DNA of 64,000 nucleotides from Sulfuritalea sp. (lineage in GTDB: Bacteria > Pseudomonadota > Gammaproteobacteria > Burkholderiales > Rhodocyclaceae). Below, in pieces: positions 17,457-25,811 of this stretch. The position numbers and the translations under genes are program-made. The DNA lies in assembly GCA_023229545.1 (NCBI GenBank), contig JALNZB010000003.1:62001-126000 (forward strand), read 5' to 3'. Every line of letters begins with the position of its first letter. Positions within the stretch are counted from its first letter, which is position 1. The notes beneath the pieces were generated by a model. That model saw only the letters and a list, made by a program, of their open reading frames with translations, was not told where the DNA came from and did not search any database.

Positions 17457-18371
17457 TCAGACGACGGGTTCTCCGTCGTCTGATATATCCTCTTCAAAAT
17501 CCTCTTCAGTTTCCAGCGCGCGGCGCTTGGCCGCCTCGCGCTCTTCAATCACGCGCTTTTCCAACACCTTGGCCAGGCGCTCCTCGGCCGCCTCGGCATT
17601 GAGCGAAATACTCTCTTCGCCAAACAGCACCTGCCGCAAATAACGGAAGGCGAATTGCAACAGCGCCACATCATCGGTGCGCAGCGCATCCTTCTCTTCC
17701 TGCGGCAATTCAAATAGCCGGTTGAAGGATTCGGTGGACACGAATTCACGAAAGCGGTCGATGTCGTAGCAGGCCATGAAAAAGAATTGGCGGCTCTTCA
17801 GTGACGGCTTGCCGACCGCCGGACCGCAGGATTTCTTCTTCAATACCAGTTGACGCCAGCCGCGCGCCAGCTCGTCGTATTCTTCGAGTCCCTGTTCCTT
17901 GCGATAGTCGGCGATGGTGATACGGCGGTCGACCTCGTGGCCCTTGCAATGGTCCTCCTTGACGATGGCGTAATAGTCGTTGTCGACATATTCATCCTGC
18001 TTGCGCATGGAGAGCAGGGCCACCGGATAGTAGCGGCAGGCGGTCGGCCGGTCGGCGTACACATCGCAGCCCTCGGGCCGCATGAAACGACAGGCGGTAC
18101 CGTTTTCGACGGGGCGAAACTTGGCCCCGGCGATGCTGTCCTTTTCCATCTCGTAGGGCACCGTGTATTCCCTGAGGAACTCGGTGGAACTGATGCCAAG
18201 GTGATTTTTCAGCCGCAGCACATCGTAGGGCGTCAACGAAATGTCGATGTTGGAACAGCAAGCGTTCCAGCAGCCGATTCCCTTGTGGCACGAAAACTGA
18301 ATGACATGATCCGCCTCCACCATGTTGGGGACGACGGGACTGCCGGGAAACGGAATATCGGGCTGAGACAT
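17457..18371 (-). CDS. YkgJ-family cysteine-cluster protein
   Basis: 304 residues. The N-terminal cysteine cluster SCHKGIGCWNACCSN, followed by CRFMRPEGCDVY and RPTACRYYPV, is the YkgJ (CxxCC-type) metal-binding motif. The C-terminal third is charged and helical, ending in an acidic stretch with EEDFEEDISDDGE. The family is of unknown function; a role in binding zinc or iron is inferred from the cysteines. The ATG at 18371 follows CCAGGAGG and is preferred to one six codons upstream. It lies directly downstream of the aprBA terminator and is convergent with hdrB, so an accessory role in Apr/Qmo maturation can be suggested but not shown. Confidence 0.85.
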   Translation of the reverse strand: MSQPDIPFPGSPVVPNMVEADHVIQFSCHKGIGCWNACCSNIDISLTPYDVLRLKNHLGISSTEFLREYTVPYEMEKDSIAGAKFRPVENGTACRFMRPEGCDVYADRPTACRYYPVALLSMRKQDEYVDNDYYAIVKEDHCKGHEVDRRITIADYRKEQGLEEYDELARGWRQLVLKKKSCGPAVGKPSLKSRQFFFMACYDIDRFREFVSTESFNRLFELPQEEKDALRTDDVALLQFAFRYLRQVLFGEESISLNAEAAEERLAKVLEKRVIEEREAAKRRALETEEDFEEDISDDGEPVV

Positions 18372-18410
18372 CAAAAACCTCCTGGACAACGTGCCTTTAT
18401 AAATCTTGCA

Positions 18411-18446
18411 AGAAAACAGGCCGGGCGCCTTGCGGCACCCGGCCTG
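18411..18446 (-). terminator. Intrinsic terminator of aprBA
   Basis: On the minus strand CAGGCCGGGTGCC pairs with GGCGCCCGGCCTG (one mismatch) around a GCAA loop and is followed by TTTTCTTG. It lies 30 bases after the aprA stop codon. Confidence 0.9.
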
Positions 18447-18475
18447 ATTCAGTCAGGCAGCCTAAGCCGCGGGAC

Positions 18476-20500
18476 TTAGTGCGCTGCTTGCTTGAACAGC
18501 TTCGACTTATCAACGAGATCCACGTGGGCGCGCTTGAAGCAGGTCCACTTCTTGGAGTGCTTGTCGTAGATCGAATTGACGAAGCAATGCCAGTTCTTCT
18601 CATCGACAAAGTTCTTGTCCATGCGGTAGTAGAAGCCGGGGTAACGGCTTTCTTCGCGGAACTGGATGTGCTTCATGTGGGCTTCGGCCGTCAGGATGCG
18701 ATGGTAGTTTTCCCAAGCGCGCAGCAGTTCGTGCAGATCCTTGGCACGCATCTTCTTCGAGTCTTCCTTCAGCATCTCCAGCTTCTCTTCCGCAACCGCC
18801 AACATCTTGTCGTTGGTGTTGTAGTAGGTGGCGACGCCGGCAACATACTCGTCCATGATCTTCTGCAGACGGAACTGCAACATCTTGGGCGTGATGTAGT
18901 TGGGGTTGACGTCGATGGCGGTGCTGTAGTCCTTGTGCTCGAGGAAGGTCTTCGCCGGCTGCCATATCGCTGCCGCGATCTGTTCCGGGGTCTCGTCGAA
19001 CTCGGGGCTGAAGCTGGCGTTATCCATGGCGTACTTGACCATGGCCTTGGCGGCCAGGCGGCCTTCGGCAAACGAACCGGAGGAGAACTTGTGGCCGGAT
19101 GCGCCCACGCCGTCGCCGGCGGTGAACAGGCCATTGACGGTGGTCATGGAGCGGCAGCCCCAATTCCAGCCCTTCGGCAGATGCGCCGGTACGCCGGCTT
19201 CCGTCTCGGTCGTCGGAGCACCGACGTCGGTCGGGCCGGACACCCAAATGCCGCAGCAACCGGAGTGGCTGCCCAGCAGGTAGGGCTCGGTCGGCATCAG
19301 CTCGGACATCTTCTTCTCGGGCTCGACGTTCTCGCCAACCCAGACGCCGCACTGGCCGACAGACATGTCGAGGAAGTCTTCCCAGGCTTCGGCTTCGAGG
19401 TGCTTGACCTCTTTCGCCGACAGGGTTTCCTTCAGCTTGCCCAGGGCGGAAACGGTATCCATCCAGATCGGGCCGCGGCCTTCCTTCATTTCCTTGAGCA
19501 TCAAGTGATTGCGCAAACAGGCTGCGGGAACGTTGGCCTGCCCGTAGGGCGGGTAGTCGTTCAGCATTTCCTTGTTCTTGGTCATGTAGTCTTCGCCGTA
19601 GGCATTCATCGCCCGCGCCTTGAACAACAGGAACCATGCACCGACCGGACCGTAGCCATCCTTGAAGCGGGCGGGCACGAAGCGGTTTTCCATCATGGTC
19701 AGCTCGGCGCCGGCTTCGGCAGCCATCGCGTAGGTGCTACCAGCGTTCCACACCGGATACCAGGCGCGGCCCTGACCTTCGCCGACGGAGCGGGGACGGA
19801 ACAGGTTAACGCAGCCACCGGCGGCCAGCATCACGGCCTTGGCCTTGTAGATGTAGATCTTGTTCTCGCGCACGGAGAAACCGGCGGCGCCGGCGATGCG
19901 GGAGGGATCGTTCTTGTCGTTGATCAGATGAACGATGAACACACGCTCCTGGATGCGGTCGAGACCGAGGGCCTTCTTGGCGCCTTCGGCAACGATCCAC
20001 TTGTAGGATTCGCCGTTGATCATGATCTGCCACTTGCCCGAACGAACCGGCTGACCGCCGTCCTTCAGGGAGGGGATGCCTTCCTTGATGGCATCGGCGC
20101 CGTCGTGACGCACGCCGGTAGCGTCGGTCTTCCAAATGGGCAGGCCCCACTCTTCGAACAGATGCACGGAGTCATCGACGTTACGACCGCAGTCGTAGGT
20201 CAGGTCGTCACGGGTGATGCCCATCAGGTCGTTGGAGATCATGCGGGCGTAATCGGCGGGATCCTGCTTGTCGCCGATGTAGGTGTTGATCGCGGACAGA
20301 CCCTGGGCAACAGCGCCCGAACGGTCCAGAGCGGCCTTGTCGACCAGCTTGATCTTGAGTTCCTTGCCGGTCTCGGCCTTGAGAGCCTCGGCCCAGCGCA
20401 TGATTTCGTATGCCGTACCGCAGCAGGCCATGCCGCCGCCGACCAGCAGAATATCCAGTTCTTCCTGGACTACTTCAGGTGCTTCAAATGTTCCAGCCAT
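18476..20500 (-). CDS. aprA: Adenylylsulfate reductase subunit alpha
   Basis: 674 residues of the dissimilatory APS reductase flavoprotein. The FAD motif LLVGGGMACCGTAYEIMRW is near the start, followed by DKAALDRSGAVAQGLSAIN. The long family segment with RPRSVGEGQGRAWYPVW, NRFVPARFKDGYGP and HSGCCGIWVSGP is present, as is the C-terminal helical domain. In sulfur oxidizers the enzyme runs in reverse, joining AMP and sulfite to APS in the cytoplasm. GAGGAACC precedes the ATG. It follows aprB by 22 bases, and electrons are expected to go to the Qmo-like complex encoded nearby. Confidence 0.97.
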   Translation of the reverse strand: MAGTFEAPEVVQEELDILLVGGGMACCGTAYEIMRWAEALKAETGKELKIKLVDKAALDRSGAVAQGLSAINTYIGDKQDPADYARMISNDLMGITRDDLTYDCGRNVDDSVHLFEEWGLPIWKTDATGVRHDGADAIKEGIPSLKDGGQPVRSGKWQIMINGESYKWIVAEGAKKALGLDRIQERVFIVHLINDKNDPSRIAGAAGFSVRENKIYIYKAKAVMLAAGGCVNLFRPRSVGEGQGRAWYPVWNAGSTYAMAAEAGAELTMMENRFVPARFKDGYGPVGAWFLLFKARAMNAYGEDYMTKNKEMLNDYPPYGQANVPAACLRNHLMLKEMKEGRGPIWMDTVSALGKLKETLSAKEVKHLEAEAWEDFLDMSVGQCGVWVGENVEPEKKMSELMPTEPYLLGSHSGCCGIWVSGPTDVGAPTTETEAGVPAHLPKGWNWGCRSMTTVNGLFTAGDGVGASGHKFSSGSFAEGRLAAKAMVKYAMDNASFSPEFDETPEQIAAAIWQPAKTFLEHKDYSTAIDVNPNYITPKMLQFRLQKIMDEYVAGVATYYNTNDKMLAVAEEKLEMLKEDSKKMRAKDLHELLRAWENYHRILTAEAHMKHIQFREESRYPGFYYRMDKNFVDEKNWHCFVNSIYDKHSKKWTCFKRAHVDLVDKSKLFKQAAH

Positions 20501-20522
20501 TTTTGGTTCCTCGATTTGTCGA

Positions 20523-20996
20523 TTATTTGCGGATCAGTTCGGCAGGATTGCCGGCGCGATAGCCACCCAGAACCATCTTGGTGAACACACCGTCATCATT
20601 GATCTCGGACAGCTTGGGCATCGGCTTGCCGCCGAACGGGTCGATCGAGCCTTCGGCCGTGGTACGGATCGGGAACTTGAAGCGCTTCATGACGCCATTG
20701 CGGAACTTCAGGGTCCACATGATGGAATCCGAACCGCGCAGCGGCTGCACCGAACCGCCCAGCGGCACGATGTCGGCGTAGGCGCGGCATTCGATGGCGC
20801 CTTGCGGGCAAATCTTGACGCAGGAATAGCACTCCCAGCACTGCTCCGGTTCCTGGTTGTACGCCTTCATGGCGTGACCGGTATCGGAACCGTCCTTGTC
20901 CAGCTTCATCAGATCGTGCGGACAGATGTACATGCAAGCGGTCTTATCCTGACCCTTGCAGCCGTCGCACTTCTCGGTACGAACAAATGTAGGCAT
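20523..20996 (-). CDS. aprB: Adenylylsulfate reductase subunit beta
   Basis: 157 residues. Two [4Fe-4S] sites are visible: CDGCKGQDKTACMYICP near the start and CWECYSCVKICPQGAIEC near residue 58. The C-terminal arm wraps around AprA in known structures. It conducts electrons between the FAD of AprA and the partner complex. AAGGAGAGAAAGAA is a strong ribosome binding site before ATGCC. The gene order sat, aprB, aprA on one strand is typical, although sat here ends at its own terminator. Confidence 0.97.
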   Translation of the reverse strand: MPTFVRTEKCDGCKGQDKTACMYICPHDLMKLDKDGSDTGHAMKAYNQEPEQCWECYSCVKICPQGAIECRAYADIVPLGGSVQPLRGSDSIMWTLKFRNGVMKRFKFPIRTTAEGSIDPFGGKPMPKLSEINDDGVFTKMVLGGYRAGNPAELIRK

Positions 20997-21130
20997 TTCT
21001 TTCTCTCCTTGCTAGCTAACAATCCGCTGTTGTTTGATTAGTATCAGCGGTCCATTTAGAACAAAACCGAACCCCACCTTGGCCGGCGGCGTATCGCGAA
21101 TCCGCTCCCGGCGGGCCCGGCATTCCAAAT

Positions 21131-21166
21131 ACAAACAGGCCGCCCCGTCTTTCGACGGGGCGGCCA
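21131..21166 (-). terminator. Intrinsic terminator of sat
   Basis: GGCCGCCCCGTC and GACGGGGCGGCC form a perfect 12-bp stem around a four-base loop, immediately after the sat stop on the minus strand and followed by TGTTTGTATTT. It implies that aprBA has its own promoter in the 21000-21130 interval. Confidence 0.92.
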
Positions 21167-21171
21167 TTTCA

Positions 21172-22377
21172 TCAAGCGGCCGAGTGGCCCTTCAATTCGA
21201 TCTTGACGTTCTGTTCCGCAGAGAGGCTCGCATAGTACTTTTGCAGAACCTTCGCCACTTCCGGACGGCTGAACTCGACCGGCAGATCCTTGCCCTCGGA
21301 CAGCATCGAACGCACCTTGGTGCCAGACAACAGGATACGGTCGTCCTTGGTGTGCGGGCAGGTGCGCTGCGAACACATGCCGCCGCACTTGTTGCACCAG
21401 AAGGTCCAGTCGATGTTCATGTTCTTGGTTTCGAGCGCATCCTTCGGAATTTCGTCGAAAATCTTCTGCGCATCGAACGGGCCGTAGTAGTCGCCCACAC
21501 CGGCGTGGTCGCGACCGACGATCAGGTGCGAGCAGCCGTAGTTCTGGCGGAACAGGGCATGCAGCAGCGCTTCGCGCGGACCGGCATAGCGCATGTCGAG
21601 CGGGTAGCCGGCCTGGATCACGGTGTTCGGCGCGAAGTAGTTTTCGACCAGAACCGAGATCGCCTCGGAACGCACGTCGGCGGGAATGTCGCCCGGCTTC
21701 AGCGCGCCCAGCAGAGAATGCACCAGCACGCCGTCCATGGTCTCGATGGCGATCTTGGCCAGGTACTCGTGCGAGCGGTGCATCGGGTTGCGGGTCTGGA
21801 AGGCGGCAATCTTCGACCAGCCCATTTGCGTGAACTTGGCGCGGGTCTCGGCCGGCGTCATGAACTGATCGCCGTACTCTTCCTTGAAAGTACCCACGGA
21901 CAGCACCTTGACCGCGCCGGCCAAGTTGTACTTGCCCTGCTCCATGACCATCTTGACGCCGGGGTGCTCGCCGTCGGTCGTCTTGTAGACCTCCATGCAC
22001 TCGTGGGCCTTGTCGATGGTGTACCGCTCGTTCACCTTCATGGTCGCCAGAATCTCGCCGCTAGCGCCATCGGCCAAGGCGATTTCGCTGCCGGCCTGAA
22101 TTTTTTCGTCGTCGGTCGACAAGGTGACGGGAATCGGCCAGAACAGGCCGTTGGCCATCTTCATGCCATCGCAAACGCCTTCCCAGTCGGCGCGGGTCAT
22201 GAAGCCGTCGAGCGGGGTGAAACCGCCGATGCCCATCATGATGATGTCGCCCGCTTCGCGCGAGCTGACCTTGATCTGCGGCAGCGACTTGGCGCGTGCC
22301 TGTTCGTCTTTCAGAGCCTGACCTGTGAGCAGCAGGGGCTTGAGACTGCCACCTCCGTGCGGATTGACTAACGCCAT
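21172..22377 (-). CDS. sat: Sulfate adenylyltransferase (dissimilatory ATP sulfurylase)
   Basis: 401 residues. Catalytic motifs [13 protein letters not shown] (QxRN and HxxH) and [15 protein letters not shown] are present. A cysteine cluster [15 protein letters not shown] lies in the C-terminal half, as in the monofunctional enzymes paired with Apr. In sulfur oxidation it converts APS and pyrophosphate to ATP and sulfate. The ATG at 22377 follows CCGGAGGTTC; the frame extends further upstream but without family similarity. It forms its own transcription unit. Confidence 0.97.
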   Translation of the reverse strand: MALVNPHGGGSLKPLLLTGQALKDEQARAKSLPQIKVSSREAGDIIMMGIGGFTPLDGFMTRADWEGVCDGMKMANGLFWPIPVTLSTDDEKIQAGSEIALADGASGEILATMKVNERYTIDKAHECMEVYKTTDGEHPGVKMVMEQGKYNLAGAVKVLSVGTFKEEYGDQFMTPAETRAKFTQMGWSKIAAFQTRNPMHRSHEYLAKIAIETMDGVLVHSLLGALKPGDIPADVRSEAISVLVENYFAPNTVIQAGYPLDMRYAGPREALLHALFRQNYGCSHLIVGRDHAGVGDYYGPFDAQKIFDEIPKDALETKNMNIDWTFWCNKCGGMCSQRTCPHTKDDRILLSGTKVRSMLSEGKDLPVEFSRPEVAKVLQKYYASLSAEQNVKIELKGHSAA

Positions 22378-22471
22378 TCTGAACCTCCGGAAATTATGGT
22401 TATTCGCTGAGCCCGTGAGGTTAACAATTTCCCTCCCCCGCGCCAATGCGATTATTTCTATTTGAGGATAA

Positions 22472-22509
22472 GGCGATTGTTTATGGGCGACGAAAAGTCG
22501 CCAATCGCC
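22472..22509. repeat. Two-step inverted repeat between sat and the polysaccharide locus
   Basis: Outer arms GGCGATT and AATCGCC enclose inner arms GGCGAC and GTCGCC around a short A-rich loop, with a seven-base asymmetric bulge on one side. The element lies in the divergent gap between sat (minus) and the plus-strand polysaccharide genes. It could be an operator or an RNA hairpin; there is no T-run for a terminator. Apart from this, 22378-22560 shows only the leader and ribosome binding site of sat. Confidence 0.5.
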
Positions 22510-22560
22510 AGCTCTGATAACATTTGCCAAACCTCGGTCGGACAACGATTCATCTCTCGC

Positions 22561-22683
22561 ATGAAAGCAGTGATACTCGCCGGCGGGCCAGGACAAAAGC
22601 TACAGCATGGCGAAGGCGTGGCTGCCGAGATGCTGGACAACACCACCGGCCGGATCAACGAATTCATGGGAGTCGGCTTCTGA
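22561..22683 (+). pseudogene. Short ORF, possible remnant of a sugar nucleotidyltransferase
   Basis: Forty codons starting [11 protein letters not shown], which is the opening strand and P-loop-like turn of glucose-1-phosphate cytidylyl/thymidylyltransferases (usually [13 protein letters not shown]). The essential GTR-PK continuation is missing, and the remaining residues are unrelated to the family as far as I can tell. The ORF ends exactly where the next gene begins. It may be a decayed rfbF-type start or a chance match, and could serve translational coupling to the epimerase gene. Confidence 0.35.
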
Positions 22684-22700
22684 ACCTGATCCATACACCC

Positions 22701-23714
22701 TTGCCCGTCGCCGACCTCGAGCACATCCTCGCACACACGGCACCCTTGTGGCGCGAACTGGCCGGGTCGCGCATCTTCATCACGGGTGGCACGGGCTTTT
22801 TCGGCATCTGGCTGCTGGAAAGCATCGCCGCCGCCAATGATGCTTTGAAAGTCGGCGTTGGCGCCACGGTGCTGAGCCGCGACCCAAGCCGTTTCGCCAG
22901 CAAGAACCCCCGCCTGGCAACCCGTCCGGAATTCGATTGGCTGACTGGGAACGCCGAAAGCGTTGCCTTCCCGACTCGTCGCTACGACTACATCATCCAC
23001 CTCGCCACGGCATCCGCTGCGGAAGTCGGCGCTGGCGACACGGCGCTGACTTTGGCCACGCTCCTCGGCACGCAGCGCGTCCTGCAATTCGCTCGGATAT
23101 GTCGTGCCAAGCGCCTGCTGCTGGCCAGTTCGGGCGCGGTCTATGGCCGACAACCTGCTGAACTCAGCCATATCCCCGAAACCTGTTCCGGCGCCCCAAA
23201 CCCGCAGTATCCTGGCTCGGCCTACGGCGAGATCAAACGCATGTCGGAACTGATGTGCGCCCTAACCCCTGAGCTTGAATGCGTGATTGCACGCGGCTTC
23301 TCTTTCGTTGGCCCCGGCCTGCCTCTTACCGAGAAGTTCGCCATCGGCAGCTTCATCCGCGACGCGATCAAAGGCGGCCCGATTCGCATTCACGGCGACG
23401 GCAGCCCCGTGCGCAGTTACCTTTACGCCGCCGATCTGGTCATCTGGTTACTCACACTCCTGCTCAAGGGCAAACCCAACCATCCCTACAACGTCGGCTC
23501 GGATCAGGCAATCAGTCTCGCCGAACTGGCACAGGAGGTTGCCATCACAGGCAACGGCGTAACCGTCGAAATTGCCCGTGCGCCGACATCAAATTCACCG
23601 GACGCTTACGTTCCCGACATTCAAAGAGCACACGACGAACTTGGCCTGGATGTCCTCATCCCGCTTTCACTGGGCCTGAGTCGGACTTTCGGTTGGGCAA
23701 AGCGACAGTCGTGA
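22701..23714 (+). CDS. NAD-dependent epimerase/dehydratase (extended SDR)
   Basis: About 337 residues. The Rossmann motif FITGGTGFFGIWLLE is close to the start, and the catalytic Ser/Tyr/Lys can be read in SSGAVYGRQ and YGEIK. This is the extended short-chain dehydrogenase family acting on nucleotide sugars; the substrate cannot be read from the sequence. The start is uncertain: a TTG at 22701 is in frame, CTG at 22680 directly follows the previous stop, and no clear ribosome binding site is seen. It is the first intact gene of the polysaccharide locus. Confidence 0.82.
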   Translation: MPVADLEHILAHTAPLWRELAGSRIFITGGTGFFGIWLLESIAAANDALKVGVGATVLSRDPSRFASKNPRLATRPEFDWLTGNAESVAFPTRRYDYIIHLATASAAEVGAGDTALTLATLLGTQRVLQFARICRAKRLLLASSGAVYGRQPAELSHIPETCSGAPNPQYPGSAYGEIKRMSELMCALTPELECVIARGFSFVGPGLPLTEKFAIGSFIRDAIKGGPIRIHGDGSPVRSYLYAADLVIWLLTLLLKGKPNHPYNVGSDQAISLAELAQEVAITGNGVTVEIARAPTSNSPDAYVPDIQRAHDELGLDVLIPLSLGLSRTFGWAKRQS

Positions 23715-23737
23715 AGACAATCCACTGAAAAATATCA

Positions 23738-23766
23738 TTGCAATCTAAAAGTCTACATTTCATAAT
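23738..23766 (+). promoter_or_regulatory. Predicted sigma-70 promoter giving a leaderless transcript
   Basis: TTGCAA (23738-23743) and CATAAT (23761-23766) are separated by 17 bases in an AT-rich patch unlike its surroundings. Transcription would begin at about 23773, the A of the ATG of the ATPase gene. Confidence 0.55.
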
Positions 23767-23772
23767 GCTGAA

Positions 23773-24924
23773 ATGATTCCTAGAAGAATCGCCCCCCGCC
23801 TAGGCGAATCTCTCGACCAATTCCCGGTCGTTGCCTTGCTTGGACCCCGACAGGTAGGCAAGTCGACGCTCGCCCGAGTAATCGCGCAGGAGCGTGAGGC
23901 AGTTATTCTCGACCTGGAGCGCCCGTCGGATGTCGCAAAACTGCGGGATGCCGAGATGTTCCTTAATTCCGTTGCCGACAAGCTCGTCATCATCGATGAG
24001 GTTCAGCGCTCACCGGAACTGTTTCCGCAACTGCGCGTTCTGGTCGATAACGACCGGCGCCCGGGACGTTTTCTGTTGCTCGGTTCAGCCTCGCCCGATC
24101 TGCGGCGCCAGAGCGCCGAGTCTTTGGCCGGACGCATCGAATACCACGAACTCACGCCCTTTACCCTCGACGAAGTCGGCGCCACGCCGGAAAACCAGCA
24201 GCGCCTCTGGCTGCGCGGTGGCTACCCCGACAGCTACCTGGCCACCAGCGATCTGGCCAGCGCAAGATGGCGCGAGGCCTACATCCGCACATTTCTGGAA
24301 CGGGACATCCCGCAGCTCGGCATGCGCCTGCCGGCCGAACACCTGCGCCGCTTCTGGACCATGCTGGCGCATCTGCATGGCCAACTCTGGAACAGCAGCC
24401 AATTGGCGAGAAACCTCGGCATATCGCCGCCGACAGCCCGTCACTATCTCGACGTGTTGAGCGATACCTTCATGGCGCGCATCCTGCCGCCGCATCACGC
24501 CAATCTCGGCAAGCGCCTGGTCAAGTCGCCCAAGATTTACCTCAAAGATAGCGGCCTGCTCCACTCATTGCTGGGAATAACACGCCTCGAAGACCTCCTC
24601 GCCCACCCTACCGTCGGCTTCTCGTGGGAAGGCTTCGTGGTCGAACATTTGATAGCCCACGCAGCCGAAAATAGTCGTGCCTCGTTTTACCGCACCAGCA
24701 CCGGCGCAGAACTCGATCTCTTGCTTGAACGCGGCGCACAGCTTGACGCCTGGGAGGTGAAGTTCGGCCTCGCGCCGCACATCACTCGCGGTTACCATGA
24801 GGCGTTGCGTGACCTGAATCTACCCTCCGGCAAGGTCGTTTACTCCGGCACCGATGGCTACGCCATGGCCAGCGATGCGCAGGCCATGGGGCTTGCCGAG
24901 GCGATTGCGGGAAGCGAATCGTGA
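23773..24924 (+). CDS. AAA-type ATPase with C-terminal DUF4143
   Basis: 383 residues. Walker A is GPRQVGKSTL near residue 24, Walker B VIIDEVQRSPELF near residue 75, and sensor 1 LLGSASPDL near residue 98; the C-terminal half matches DUF4143 (segments GGYPDSYL and GLLHSLLGI). Family members are widespread single-gene accessory ATPases of unclear role, often near mobile or defence genes. The gene has its own promoter and no ribosome binding site, and it interrupts a polysaccharide locus with which it has no obvious tie, so later acquisition is likely. Confidence 0.88.
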   Translation: MIPRRIAPRLGESLDQFPVVALLGPRQVGKSTLARVIAQEREAVILDLERPSDVAKLRDAEMFLNSVADKLVIIDEVQRSPELFPQLRVLVDNDRRPGRFLLLGSASPDLRRQSAESLAGRIEYHELTPFTLDEVGATPENQQRLWLRGGYPDSYLATSDLASARWREAYIRTFLERDIPQLGMRLPAEHLRRFWTMLAHLHGQLWNSSQLARNLGISPPTARHYLDVLSDTFMARILPPHHANLGKRLVKSPKIYLKDSGLLHSLLGITRLEDLLAHPTVGFSWEGFVVEHLIAHAAENSRASFYRTSTGAELDLLLERGAQLDAWEVKFGLAPHITRGYHEALRDLNLPSGKVVYSGTDGYAMASDAQAMGLAEAIAGSES

Positions 24925-24958
24925 CTATCATTCCGCAGTTTCAAACACGCTGACGCTG

Positions 24959-25798
24959 ATGTCCGAGAATCGTCCACCCACCTTGATCATCGATGGCTCG
25001 CCACCAACATGGCGCAGCTACCGGCGCGAACTGCGCGCTTTTCATGAAGTTTTGCGCATGCTCATACGGCGCGACCTCATCGTCCGCTTCCGGCAAACCT
25101 ATTTCGGGCTGGCCTGGCTGCTGTTCAAGCCACTGATGCTGATGGCCGTGATGAGTTTTGCCTTCGGCTTCCTCGCCGGCTTTGAAAAGAGCCACGCCAC
25201 TCCTTATCCTCTCATCATCTTCTGCGGCGTCATTCCCTGGTATTTCTTTTCCAATTCCGTGCCGGACAGCATGAACTCGCTTCTTGGCCACATGCACATC
25301 ATCCAGAAGACCTATTTTCCCCGGGCCATCATTCCCATCGCCGCCGTCGCCGTCGATGCCATCGAATTCGCGATCGCCTGGCTGTTATTCGCGCTCGGCT
25401 GCATCTGGTTCGGCTATCTGCCGGGCTGGCAGATAGTCTTTTTTCCCCTGTTCTGCCTGCAACTGCTTGTCCTTTGCACCACCATCGGGCTTTGGTTGTC
25501 CGTAGCCAATGTACAGTTTCGCGACATCGGCAATCTCATTCCATTTATGCTAACGACCGGCTTTTTCCTTACCCCAGTCGGCTATACCTTGATGCGCATT
25601 CCCGAACAATGGCAACTGGTCTATGCACTTAACCCGCTCGTCGGCATCATCGAAGGACTGCGCTGGAGCTTGCTTAATGGCATGGAAGGCTTCCCACTGG
25701 TTCCAGTTATCCTGTCACTGGCCACTACCTTGGCCAGCGGACTGATTGCAGTGCATCATTTCCTCGCGGTCGAATCCGACCTGGTCGATCTGGCTTGA
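24959..25798 (+). CDS. wzm: ABC-2 type polysaccharide exporter permease (Wzm-like)
   Basis: 279 residues with about six membrane segments. The N-terminal amphipathic region LRMLIRRDLIVRFRQTYFGLAW and the C-terminal NPLVGIIEGLRW are typical of TagG/KpsM/Wzm permeases. It would move a lipid-linked glycan across the inner membrane together with the ATPase encoded next. The ATG at 24959 is chosen; the frame is open further upstream, but that part overlaps the ATPase gene. Wzm/Wzt pairs serve O-antigen or capsule export; which applies is not decided here. Confidence 0.9.
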   Translation: MSENRPPTLIIDGSPPTWRSYRRELRAFHEVLRMLIRRDLIVRFRQTYFGLAWLLFKPLMLMAVMSFAFGFLAGFEKSHATPYPLIIFCGVIPWYFFSNSVPDSMNSLLGHMHIIQKTYFPRAIIPIAAVAVDAIEFAIAWLLFALGCIWFGYLPGWQIVFFPLFCLQLLVLCTTIGLWLSVANVQFRDIGNLIPFMLTTGFFLTPVGYTLMRIPEQWQLVYALNPLVGIIEGLRWSLLNGMEGFPLVPVILSLATTLASGLIAVHHFLAVESDLVDLA

Positions 25799-25811
25799 AT
25801 ATTATTTCGAG

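Noticed and set aside
18479..20584. A 701-codon plus-strand open frame across aprA
   Set aside because: Complementary shadow of aprA; repetitive Val/Gly/Asp/His content without any domain, and aprA has a ribosome binding site, motifs and terminator.
21172..22377. Apparent loss of the HxGH motif in sat (HRSH)
   Set aside because: Bacterial and archaeal monofunctional ATP sulfurylases commonly have HRxH here, so this is a normal form and not a defect.
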